15,893 bases of DNA from an uncultured Methanomassiliicoccales archaeon (lineage in GTDB: Archaea > Thermoplasmatota > Thermoplasmata > SG8-5): assembly GCA_938004075.1 (NCBI GenBank), contig CALKWP010000196.1, forward strand, positions 1 through 15,893, written 5' to 3'. Shown here piece by piece: positions 1 through 6,739 of this stretch; within the stretch, counting starts at the first letter, position 1, and each line of letters begins with the position of its first letter. Position numbers and translations under genes: made by a program. The notes beneath the pieces are model-generated. The model made no database searches. It was given only the letters and a program-made list of their open reading frames with translations, and was not told the DNA's origin.

Positions 1-118
1 CTTTTCGATGTTGCATTGAGATTAGGCGATGCTTTCGACCGAAGGTCGACTTCCCTGATTCTATTATTGCTCATCCTTAGACAAATAATCGCAATTAAGC
101 ATTGAAAGAAGCCAGACT
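1..118. repeat. Long direct repeat, copy 1 (cut by window edge)
   Basis: About 118 bp that recur at 218-335 with only about six differences. The unit contains a hairpin (tcgacc/ggtcga around a gaa loop) and ends in gccagact. In copy 2 the unit is preceded by the left arm of a 10-bp stem (gcctaatctc); here that arm would lie just before the window start, so this copy is probably incomplete. I do not recognise the family. It could be a REP-like intergenic element, a structured RNA or a transcription stop for the minus-strand gene to its right. Confidence 0.85.
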
Positions 119-152
119 AGTTTCTAAGAAACATTATGAAATCAGAAACTAG
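117..152. other. Inverted repeat in the spacer between the two long repeats
   Basis: Perfect 9-bp arms, ctagtttct at 117-125 and agaaactag at 144-152, enclose an 18-base loop. The structure begins inside the last bases of repeat copy 1. It could fold as RNA or serve as a protein site; nothing decides between these. Confidence 0.5.
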
Positions 153-160
153 GTCGGGCT

Positions 161-182
161 TTCGAGATTTGAAAATCTCGAA
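161..182. other. Perfect 10-bp inverted repeat
   Basis: ttcgagattt at 161-170 and aaatctcgaa at 173-182 are perfect reverse complements separated by two bases. This is a strong hairpin followed by A+T-rich sequence on either side, so it could terminate transcription from the left (plus) or from the minus-strand gene at 383-1933. On the minus strand a TATAAAATA-like sequence lies just before it (about 188-197), so a promoter-plus-hairpin reading to the left is also possible. Confidence 0.5.
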
Positions 183-207
183 TAGAAATTATTTTATACA
201 TCAACCA

Positions 208-335
208 GCCTAATCTCCTTTTCGATGTTGCATTGAGATTAGGCGATGCTTTCGACCGAAGGTCGACTTCCCCGATCCTATTATTGCTCATCCTTGAACA
301 AATAATCGCAATTAAGAATTGAAATAAGCCAGACT
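208..335. repeat. Long direct repeat, copy 2, with complete leading hairpin
   Basis: Second copy of the unit at 1-118 (offset 217 bp). The copy is complete here: gcctaatctc (208-217) pairs with gagattaggc (235-244) around a 17-base loop, followed by the tcgacc/ggtcga hairpin and a weaker attattg/caaataat pairing, and it ends in gccagact at 328-335. It ends about 48 bp downstream of the stop codon of the minus-strand oxidase gene, so transcripts of that gene would run into it. Differences between the copies lie mostly outside the stems. Confidence 0.85.
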
Positions 336-382
336 CTATTCTATTGATTTTGGGAAACTGAAATTAAGCCATGCTGAATCAA

Positions 383-1933
383 TCAACCCCACCCCGCCGG
401 CACCATGTTCCCTGGATTGAGCATCCCGCCGGGGTCCAGAGCTCTCTTGACCCGGGCAATCTCCCTCAGGCCATGCTCTCCGTACATGAGCTGCAGGTAT
501 GGAATTGATTTGCCGCCGATATTCAGCATCCTCTTTCCGGCCCCATGCTCAGCGGACACGGTGCCGCCCATCTCCACCGCCAATGTGGCCAATTCGGCAT
601 ACAATCGCCTGGCGAAATCCCGTTCTTCCCGATTCATGGATATGAAATTGAAATGCGCGTGGCAGTCCCCCACATGGCCGTATGTGACGCAGTGCGGCCC
701 CTCTCTTGGGAATTTCTCCTCGAAATCTTTCTCGGCATTTCGATAATGCCTCATCATTTTCCTGAAATGCTGCAGGGGCACAGCCAGGTCGGTGCCGAGT
801 TTCTGGCTTTCATGCAATCTGAGGTATGTATTGATGGATTCGGGGAGGGAGTGCCTGAAGTCTTTCATGCGCTTCATATCCATTGGATTAGTAGCGCACC
901 AGTCCTCGATGCAATTGTGCTTTTGCAGGCGCTGATAAAGCCCAGCCAAATCCTTCTTCTCTCTGTCCCTGAGCTCCACCAGGACTGCCGCGCCAGCTTC
1001 CTCAGGAATCTCCGGGTACTGGTCACGGATGAAATTCAGGGCATTTCCATCGAAGTATTCCAGGGCCAGAATTCCCTCATCCTTCTCTGCTCTCAGCGCG
1101 TCCACCAGGTCCAGCGCATTGCCGGAATTTCTGAAGAACGCCAGGTCTGATGCGATGTCCGGATCCTTTTGCATCAATCTTGTTTTTGCTTCGGAGATGA
1201 CTCCGAGGATGCCCTCGCTGCCCACGAACAGGTCCACCAGGTCCATGCCCTCTTTCGAGTACAGGCCAGCAGCATTCTTAACCACAGGCATTTTGTAATC
1301 CGGAATCTTGATATTGAATTCTTTTCCGGATTCGGATGAGAAAATGAGATTTCCGGATTTATCCGCAGATGTTTCACCTCTTCTGAGATTGAGGATGTCG
1401 CCATCCGCCAGGACCACCCTGAGGCCATCAATCCAATTTCGCGTGGGGCCGTAATTGAAGCATCTGGCCCCGGATGCGTTTGTGGACACCGTGCCGCCGA
1501 TGGAAGCCAGTCGTTCTGTCGGGTCAGGAGGATACATCCAGTTCCCGGGAAGCGTGGCGTCCAGCTCTGAAAGGGATAATCCCGGGGAGACAATGGCAAT
1601 ATTCGAGTCAGGGCGCAATGCTATGCGAATTGTTCCGGCCAAACCCTGCCTTTCTACAATCTGGTTGTTACCCGAATTGCCCACTTCTATCATATTTTCC
1701 ATGGAAATAACGAGGCCGCCATGAACCGGCACCCTGGCGCCAGTGAGCCCTGTGCCAGCGCCGGAAATGGTTATTGGCTGTCTCATGCTTCTTGCCAAAT
1801 CAAGGATTTCAATGATGTCATCCTCTGATTCAGGGAACCATATCCCGGGAACCGCATCTGGGTCAGCATGAAGGGCATTGCTCTCATCCCTCATGAATTG
1901 CGATTTGCTGTCAATATCCTCGCTGTGCTTCAT
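383..1933 (-). CDS. FAD-linked 2-hydroxyacid oxidase/dehydrogenase, GlcD family
   Basis: A flavoprotein of the GlcD / D-lactate dehydrogenase / VAO fold. Counting from the ATG at 1933 (516 aa), it has the FAD-binding PP-loop GAGTGLTG at about 58-65, a second FAD segment PPDPTERLASIGG at about 135-147, VGSEGILG at about 237-244, the metal/substrate motif HVGDCHAH at about 420-427, EHG at about 462 and the C-terminal LNPGN at about 505. All are typical of complete family members. It should oxidise a 2-hydroxy acid (glycolate, D-lactate or D-2-hydroxyglutarate type) to the 2-oxo acid; the substrate cannot be read off. No Fe-S domain is fused and no GlcE or GlcF neighbour is present, so the electron acceptor is unknown. 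The frame stays open up to 2293, but that extension is antisense to fumA and lacks family motifs. A TTG at 1975 is a possible alternative start, because residues just before 1933 still look protein-like. Confidence 0.9.
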   Translation of the reverse strand: MKHSEDIDSKSQFMRDESNALHADPDAVPGIWFPESEDDIIEILDLARSMRQPITISGAGTGLTGARVPVHGGLVISMENMIEVGNSGNNQIVERQGLAGTIRIALRPDSNIAIVSPGLSLSELDATLPGNWMYPPDPTERLASIGGTVSTNASGARCFNYGPTRNWIDGLRVVLADGDILNLRRGETSADKSGNLIFSSESGKEFNIKIPDYKMPVVKNAAGLYSKEGMDLVDLFVGSEGILGVISEAKTRLMQKDPDIASDLAFFRNSGNALDLVDALRAEKDEGILALEYFDGNALNFIRDQYPEIPEEAGAAVLVELRDREKKDLAGLYQRLQKHNCIEDWCATNPMDMKRMKDFRHSLPESINTYLRLHESQKLGTDLAVPLQHFRKMMRHYRNAEKDFEEKFPREGPHCVTYGHVGDCHAHFNFISMNREERDFARRLYAELATLAVEMGGTVSAEHGAGKRMLNIGGKSIPYLQLMYGEHGLREIARVKRALDPGGMLNPGNMVPAGWG

Positions 1934-1993
1934 TGGCACAAGGATTGATTTACCCGATAATATCCTTGTCGTTCGCAAGGCCGCGGCGATAGG

Positions 1994-1999
1994 TATAAC
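1994..1999 (+). promoter_or_regulatory. Possible TATA box for the fumarase genes
   Basis: A tataac sequence sits about 30-36 bases before the first ATG of fumA in an otherwise G+C-rich divergent intergenic gap. In archaea this would place the transcription start near 2020-2025, giving a leaderless or nearly leaderless message; no SD precedes any candidate fumA start. The match is weak. Confidence 0.25.
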
Positions 2000-2029
2000 A
2001 ATGGGATCGGAATATCGCTTTTGGTTAAA

Positions 2030-2911
2030 ATGAAATCCAGTAAATCTGATGCGGATATGCTCGGCATGAAAGAGGAATTGGCCAAGGCTCTGGGTGAGGC
2101 AGTTGTGAGGATACCTCCGAATGTCAGAGTCTCCCTTCAAAGCGCATTCTCGCGCGAGACCAGCCAGCTCGCAAAGCTGCACCTCCGGGCAATTCTGGAC
2201 AACATTGAGCTTGCTGGCGACGAGGCCCTTCCGGTATGTGAGGATACCGGCATCCAGACAATATTCGTCGATGCCGGTAGAAATTTCCCGCATCTCGGAG
2301 AGCTTCTTCGAATCATTCCAGAAGCGGTTGAACTGGCCACGCTTTCCGGGCCGCTGAGGCCGAACACTGTTAACCCACTCACAGGAAAGAATTATGGAAA
2401 CAATCTTGGGCCGAATGCGCCTGCAATCAACCTCTCAATCGTTGATGGCGACACGGCAACAATTCATCTTCTCCCGAAAGGCGGCGGAAGCGAGCAGCTC
2501 TCCGCGCTCTGGATGCTGCCCCCGGCCGATGGGATCAAAGGCCTGAAAAGGGAAGTTCTGAGCCACATCCAGAAAGCCGGCGGAAGGCCCTGCCCCCCTG
2601 TGATTGTGGGCATAGGCATCGGTGGCAGCGCCGATACCTGCCTGAAGCTGGCGAAGCGCTCTCTCCTGCGTCCGCTGGGAACGCCCAATCCCGATGAGGA
2701 TGCAGCAGCCCTGGAGAGGGAACTTCTTGAGTCAATCAACAAGCTGGGCGTCGGCCCCATGGGAATGGGTGGAAGCACAACCGCGCTTGCTGTCAACATC
2801 GAAACCGCGCCCAGACACCCTGCCACATTCCCGATTGGACTGGTGATGCAATGCTGGTGCCACCGACATGTGACATTGAGAATCGGAAGCGACGGGAGAG
2901 TGAAGGATTGA
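2030..2911 (+). CDS. fumA: Fumarate hydratase class I, alpha subunit
   Basis: N-terminal half of the two-subunit, oxygen-sensitive [4Fe-4S] fumarase, which reversibly hydrates fumarate to malate. Three cysteines at the expected cluster-ligand positions are visible: PVCEDTG (about C70), GGSADTC (about C204) and MQCW (about C275, counting from ATG 2030). KGGGSE near 150 and the GPMGMGGSTTALAV stretch near 242-255 are also family hallmarks. Length (~293 aa) is normal for split archaeal enzymes. The start is uncertain: TTG 2021, ATG 2030, ATG 2057 and ATG 2066 are all in frame, none has an SD, and family alignment from memory favours 2066. It is followed by fumB with a 4-bp overlap. L-tartrate dehydratase is a close relative and cannot be excluded by motifs alone. 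Confidence 0.93.
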   Translation: MKSSKSDADMLGMKEELAKALGEAVVRIPPNVRVSLQSAFSRETSQLAKLHLRAILDNIELAGDEALPVCEDTGIQTIFVDAGRNFPHLGELLRIIPEAVELATLSGPLRPNTVNPLTGKNYGNNLGPNAPAINLSIVDGDTATIHLLPKGGGSEQLSALWMLPPADGIKGLKREVLSHIQKAGGRPCPPVIVGIGIGGSADTCLKLAKRSLLRPLGTPNPDEDAAALERELLESINKLGVGPMGMGGSTTALAVNIETAPRHPATFPIGLVMQCWCHRHVTLRIGSDGRVKD

Positions 2912-3498
2912 CCGAAAAAAAGGTGATACGCACTCCATTCGACCCGGCGGAGATTAAATCCCTCAGGTCCGGGGAGATTGTCTATCTCACCGGCCGTATT
3001 TTCACAGCCAGGGACCAGGCCCACATCCTGATGCTCAGGGACGGGATTCCCAAAAACCTGGAAACCAAACGGTTGGCGGTATATCACTGCGGGCCCATAG
3101 CCAAGCAGGAACTGGGCAAATGGCGCATTCTCTCTGCCGGCCCCACCACAAGCATGCGGATGGAATCCCTGGAATCGGATTTTCTTGAACTCTCTGGCGC
3201 GCTGGCAGTAATTGGAAAAGGCGGGATGGGCCCCAGAACCCTTGAATCGTTGAAGAAGCTCGGCGCAGTTTACCTGTCAATCACCGGGGGCGTGGGAGTC
3301 ACTGCCATGAAACAGCTTGGGCCAGTGAAAGCAGTCCATTTCCTTGAGGAGCTCGGCCCTGTAGAGGCGGTGTGGGAGTTCGATGCCATTGAATTGGGGC
3401 CGCTCGTAGTGACCATGGACACGCATGGGCATTCGCTGCATGAGAACGTCGCCGCTGACACGAGATCAAATCTTGAGCGTGTTCTTGATAGAGCTTAA
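2908..3498 (+). CDS. fumB: Fumarate hydratase class I, beta subunit
   Basis: C-terminal half of class I fumarase, forming the active enzyme with the alpha subunit upstream. Motifs visible include TARDQAH near residue 32, YHCGP near 60, the GPTTSMRM substrate loop near 78-85, GKGGM near 104 and the final segment with TMDTHGHSLHENV. I place the start at the TTG at 2908, which overlaps the fumA stop (ttga) and has a purine-rich ggagagtgaagg upstream; this gives a 196-aa protein with the expected N-terminus. The frame is open back to 2851 but that part lies inside fumA. The gene ends in TAA at 3496-3498, sharing bases with the stop of the convergent gene. Confidence 0.92.
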   Translation: MTEKKVIRTPFDPAEIKSLRSGEIVYLTGRIFTARDQAHILMLRDGIPKNLETKRLAVYHCGPIAKQELGKWRILSAGPTTSMRMESLESDFLELSGALAVIGKGGMGPRTLESLKKLGAVYLSITGGVGVTAMKQLGPVKAVHFLEELGPVEAVWEFDAIELGPLVVTMDTHGHSLHENVAADTRSNLERVLDRA

Positions 3499-4661
3499 GC
3501 CAGTCTCTCCGCTTTTCCCCTTCCCAGATTCCGTTTCGGGCTCAGCAATTCGTATATCTCAGCATCCATGGTAGGCTTTCCCTTGGTTATGTGGGCTGCG
3601 AGATTGTAACCTACCCCAGGCCCCATCATGAAACCCTGGCCGCACATTCCGATGCCCAGGTACATGTTGTCGACGCCTGGCGCTTTCCCAATGACCGGAA
3701 CGCCGTCCGGCGTCATGGGGTAGAGGCCGCGCCACAGCCTTCTGATTGTTAGACCCTTCAACCGGGGAATGAGGCCAACCAGCCTTCTGGCGATTATGGG
3801 CATGAACTCTGAGGTTTCGCGCCTGTCAGTTCCGAGTATCGGGGCGAGCGGGGTGTAACAGAATATTATCTGGCCGCTCTCCACCTGCCCGAAATAGAAG
3901 TTCTTGGTCATGCCTTCCGGTCCCTTGCGAATATCAACGACCAGCGGCGGCAGGAACGCTCTCACGGGGGATGTTATTCCGGCTTCGTGGCTGTCCGGAA
4001 TGACAGGAATATTAAACCCGGCCATCTCGCAGATTGCAGTTGCATCTGCCCCTGCAGCATTGACTATCTTCGCCGCCGAATAGGCGCCCGCAGAAGTTTG
4101 CACTGATTTTACGGCGTTGCCGTCCATCTTCAATCCTGTCACTTTTTCCCTGAATCTGAACTCTACGCCGAGCTTCCTGGCTTCCTGGGTGAATGATTCC
4201 ATTGCCATTAGCGGCGAGACCTGGCCATCCTCGGGGGACAGAGTGCCGCCCCTAAGCCCAGCCATGTTGATTCCGGGTACGGCCTGTGCAATTTCCTTGG
4301 GCCCTATCCAGTCTATGTTCAGGCCGAATCTCTTCTGTATCGGCAGCATGTCCTTCATGGTCTTCTCATCGCCCTCGGTGTAGATGGGGAAGCAGTAACC
4401 GCCAGGCTTCCAGCCGATGTCGGTGCCGACATTTTCCTTCCATGTTGAAAACAATTCAAGGCTCTTCTTGCATATGGTTATCTTGGCCGGGTCTGAGTGC
4501 GTTGCGCGAACCCCGCCGATTGCCGCTTTGTTCTGTCCCTGGCCGGATGATGCGTTGCCGTCGATGCAGAGGACCTTCAATCCATCTTTTGCCAGGAAAT
4601 ATGCTGTCGGAACGCCCACGCTTCCGGCGCCGATGACTATGACATCGTAATCGTTTGCCAT
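3495..4661 (-). CDS. FAD-dependent oxidoreductase, DAO family (sarcosine/proline dehydrogenase beta-like)
   Basis: A 388-aa flavoprotein of the DAO superfamily, closest in pattern to sarcosine oxidase beta, proline dehydrogenase beta and HcnC. The N-terminal dinucleotide fold carries GAGSVG at about 11-16 with the acidic end of the second strand (CIDGN). RLWRGLYPMTPDGVPVIGK near 308-326 and GMCGQGFMMGPGVG near 338-351 are the C-terminal FAD/substrate motifs of this subfamily. It should be the catalytic subunit that oxidises a small amine, imino acid or amino acid and hands electrons to the gene product encoded immediately upstream. The start is the ATG at 4661, which overlaps the previous stop by one base (TGATG) and has GGGGTGA six bases before it; the GTG one codon earlier is less likely. 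The substrate is not determinable. There is no membrane segment. Confidence 0.88.
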   Translation of the reverse strand: MANDYDVIVIGAGSVGVPTAYFLAKDGLKVLCIDGNASSGQGQNKAAIGGVRATHSDPAKITICKKSLELFSTWKENVGTDIGWKPGGYCFPIYTEGDEKTMKDMLPIQKRFGLNIDWIGPKEIAQAVPGINMAGLRGGTLSPEDGQVSPLMAMESFTQEARKLGVEFRFREKVTGLKMDGNAVKSVQTSAGAYSAAKIVNAAGADATAICEMAGFNIPVIPDSHEAGITSPVRAFLPPLVVDIRKGPEGMTKNFYFGQVESGQIIFCYTPLAPILGTDRRETSEFMPIIARRLVGLIPRLKGLTIRRLWRGLYPMTPDGVPVIGKAPGVDNMYLGIGMCGQGFMMGPGVGYNLAAHITKGKPTMDAEIYELLSPKRNLGRGKAERLA

Positions 4662-6739
4662 CACTCCTCACCCCCGTCCAGGAACGCCGACAAAGGAACT
4701 TCCTGCGTGAACGGTCTTTCCACGTGTGCCTCCACTTTTGCATCCTTCCCCTTGACCTGGCGGAATATGCGCATGACCAGTTCCGTGCAAGTTTTCCCAC
4801 CGCACGGGCCCATGCCGACTCTTAGCCCGGCTTTCAGGGCATTGAAATCAGTGCAATCATGTTCCTTGATGTATCTGATAATATCGCCTTTGGTGACGCG
4901 CTCGCACCTGCAGACTATCGTGTTATCATCATCTTCCTGGGTGGCTGGCTTTCCGTGCGCCGGTTCCTTCAACGGGAACAGCCCGATGCCGGCAACCTTC
5001 TCCGCTTGCTCCGCCGGAACCTCAACCAGCAGCAGCTGCCTGCGATTCTGCCATCCCGAGCTTCGTATGGCGATGACCTTTCCATCGCCGATTGCCTCGC
5101 CCTCAAATCCGACCGTTCGTACAGACTGGCTGGGCTTGATTATGCCAACTGGCAACTCCCAGGGCAGAGTGACAAGCGCTTTCTTTCCGGTCGGGTCGTA
5201 ACTTCTGTCCACCAGGGTTATTGCAAGCCCCGGGCAGATGGCGACGCATCTCGTGCAGCCTATGCAATCGCTCCAGAGCTGCGGTATCCCGGTCATCTTT
5301 CCGTTGTTTGTCCGGATGGAATCCCTGGGACACACTGCGGTGCAAGGGTTGCAGGGAATCTCCTGGGTGCATCGTATCACCGGGTAGACATTGCTCTTTC
5401 TGGGATTCTTGATTTCAAGTTCATGAGTCGGCCCTGGTTTTGCCCTGAGCATGTCCAGTATGTCGTACCATTCCTGCGGGATCTCGACTTCATGGCCGAA
5501 TTCCCTGAGCATCTTCCTTCCTGTGATGTGGCCGCTGAATATTGCCGCGGATGCTTCCGCGATGACGTCAGCGTCTCCTGCCGCGTAAACCGACATGCCG
5601 AACTCCCTTGCCTTGAGCAGCAGCTCATTTACCGGTGCCAGTCCGACGGCAACCAGCAACGTGTCAACATCGAACGTCCTCTCTGTTCCGGGTATCGGCG
5701 TGAACGTGTTGTCAATCTGCGCTATCGTAACTTTCTCAAGCTTTCCGTTGCCCTCTGCCTTGAGGGCCGTGTGCGATGTCCAGACAGGTATTCCGAGCCT
5801 CTTTATCTTGTCAAGATGGACCTTGTAGCCCCCGCACTTGGGAAGCGCTTCGACCAGCCCCAGAACCTCAATCCCGGCCTGCATGGCATGGTAAGCCGCT
5901 ATCAGCCCGACATTGCCGCCCCCGACTATGAAGAGCCGGTTGGACGCCTTCACCATGTCCCTGTTCACCAGGGTCTGGAAGGCTCCGCCGCCATAAACTC
6001 CTGGTAGGTCGCAGCCCGGGAAAGCGAGAGTCTTCTCCCTTGCGCCGGCGGTTATCAGCAGATGCTTCGGCTTTACCAGGACATATTTGTCTCCCTTGAG
6101 AACCCCGACCATGCCGTCGACGAACACACCGACAACCGGTGAACCGAGCCACACGCTGACATTCTCAAGTTCCTCCAGTTCCTGGGCCATGAGAGTGCCT
6201 ATGTCCATGCCCCGCATTCCGGCGTTGCAGTCCCGGACCGAGCCGAAGAAGTTGTGCGTTTGAAGCCCCAGCTTGCCTCCGAGCTCCTGCTTGTCATCCG
6301 CAATGATTATACTGAGGCCGGCAACAGCCAGCTCCGTTGCCGCAGCCATGCCGGCCGGTCCGGCTCCAACTATCAGCACATCGGTCTTCGTAACCGGTGC
6401 TTCTTTCATTTCGGGCAATTCATCATCCGCGGGAAGTTCCGGAAGCCCCTCCAGGGAACGCACATCCATTCCCTCCTCAACCGGCGTGATGCAGGCTTTC
6501 TTCGGCCTGCCGTTGACCAGGACCAGGCACTGGGCGCACTGGCCGTTGGCGCAGAATATGCCCTGCGGCGCTCCATCTTTGTGATGGGTGTTGAATACGA
6601 TAATCCCGTAAGCCATCATCGCGCTGGACACGGGTTCTCCGGGCCTTGCTTTGTAGGATTTTCCGTTGAATTTGAAATTCACTGTCGCTTCCGTATTCGG
6701 AGTCAGTATCGGGTGCTTGGTTATTCTGTTGTCCGTCAT
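4661..6739 (-). CDS. Flavo-iron-sulfur oxidoreductase alpha subunit (HcnA/sarcosine-oxidase-alpha/proline-dehydrogenase-alpha-like)
   Basis: A 692-aa electron-transfer flavoprotein. In order: a [2Fe-2S] Fer2_4-type domain (C63, C68, C71, C83); an FAD fold with VGAGPAG at about 124-130; a pyridine-nucleotide-disulfide-type second fold with VGGGNVG at about 272-278; the closing AAGDAD segment near 386-391; two ferredoxin clusters (C457, C463, C466, C470 and C492, C495, C498, C502); and a BFD-like [2Fe-2S] site (C610, C612, C646, C651) near the C-terminus. The glycine-cleavage-T-like domain of bacterial sarcosine oxidase alpha is absent. In relatives this subunit pairs with a DAO-family beta subunit, which is exactly the next gene. 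It probably carries electrons from the DAO flavin toward the large fusion protein encoded upstream. The start at 6739 is secure: a perfect GGAGGTGA lies five bases away and overlaps the previous gene. Confidence 0.9.
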   Translation of the reverse strand: MTDNRITKHPILTPNTEATVNFKFNGKSYKARPGEPVSSAMMAYGIIVFNTHHKDGAPQGIFCANGQCAQCLVLVNGRPKKACITPVEEGMDVRSLEGLPELPADDELPEMKEAPVTKTDVLIVGAGPAGMAAATELAVAGLSIIIADDKQELGGKLGLQTHNFFGSVRDCNAGMRGMDIGTLMAQELEELENVSVWLGSPVVGVFVDGMVGVLKGDKYVLVKPKHLLITAGAREKTLAFPGCDLPGVYGGGAFQTLVNRDMVKASNRLFIVGGGNVGLIAAYHAMQAGIEVLGLVEALPKCGGYKVHLDKIKRLGIPVWTSHTALKAEGNGKLEKVTIAQIDNTFTPIPGTERTFDVDTLLVAVGLAPVNELLLKAREFGMSVYAAGDADVIAEASAAIFSGHITGRKMLREFGHEVEIPQEWYDILDMLRAKPGPTHELEIKNPRKSNVYPVIRCTQEIPCNPCTAVCPRDSIRTNNGKMTGIPQLWSDCIGCTRCVAICPGLAITLVDRSYDPTGKKALVTLPWELPVGIIKPSQSVRTVGFEGEAIGDGKVIAIRSSGWQNRRQLLLVEVPAEQAEKVAGIGLFPLKEPAHGKPATQEDDDNTIVCRCERVTKGDIIRYIKEHDCTDFNALKAGLRVGMGPCGGKTCTELVMRIFRQVKGKDAKVEAHVERPFTQEVPLSAFLDGGEE
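4666..4675 (-). promoter_or_regulatory. Ribosome binding site of the DAO-family gene
   Basis: Read on the minus strand this is GGGGGTGAGG, with GGTGA six bases before the ATG at 4661. It lies within the last codons of the upstream gene, so translation of the two proteins is probably coupled. Confidence 0.7.

Noticed and set aside
1..335. CRISPR array
   Set aside because: Only two copies of a long (~118 bp) unit with one ~99-bp spacer, and the copies contain several mismatches; CRISPR repeats are about 24-40 bp and regular. No cas genes are present.
1934..2293. 120-residue N-terminal extension of the GlcD-family oxidase
   Set aside because: Most of the extension is antisense to the first third of fumA, lacks family motifs and would make the protein abnormally long. 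It is probably a shadow of fumA coding, except perhaps the last ~14 codons before 1933.
4859..6007. 382-codon plus-strand frame opposite the alpha-like subunit gene
   Set aside because: Exactly antisense to a gene with many intact cofactor motifs. The translation has no family pattern and no proper RBS.
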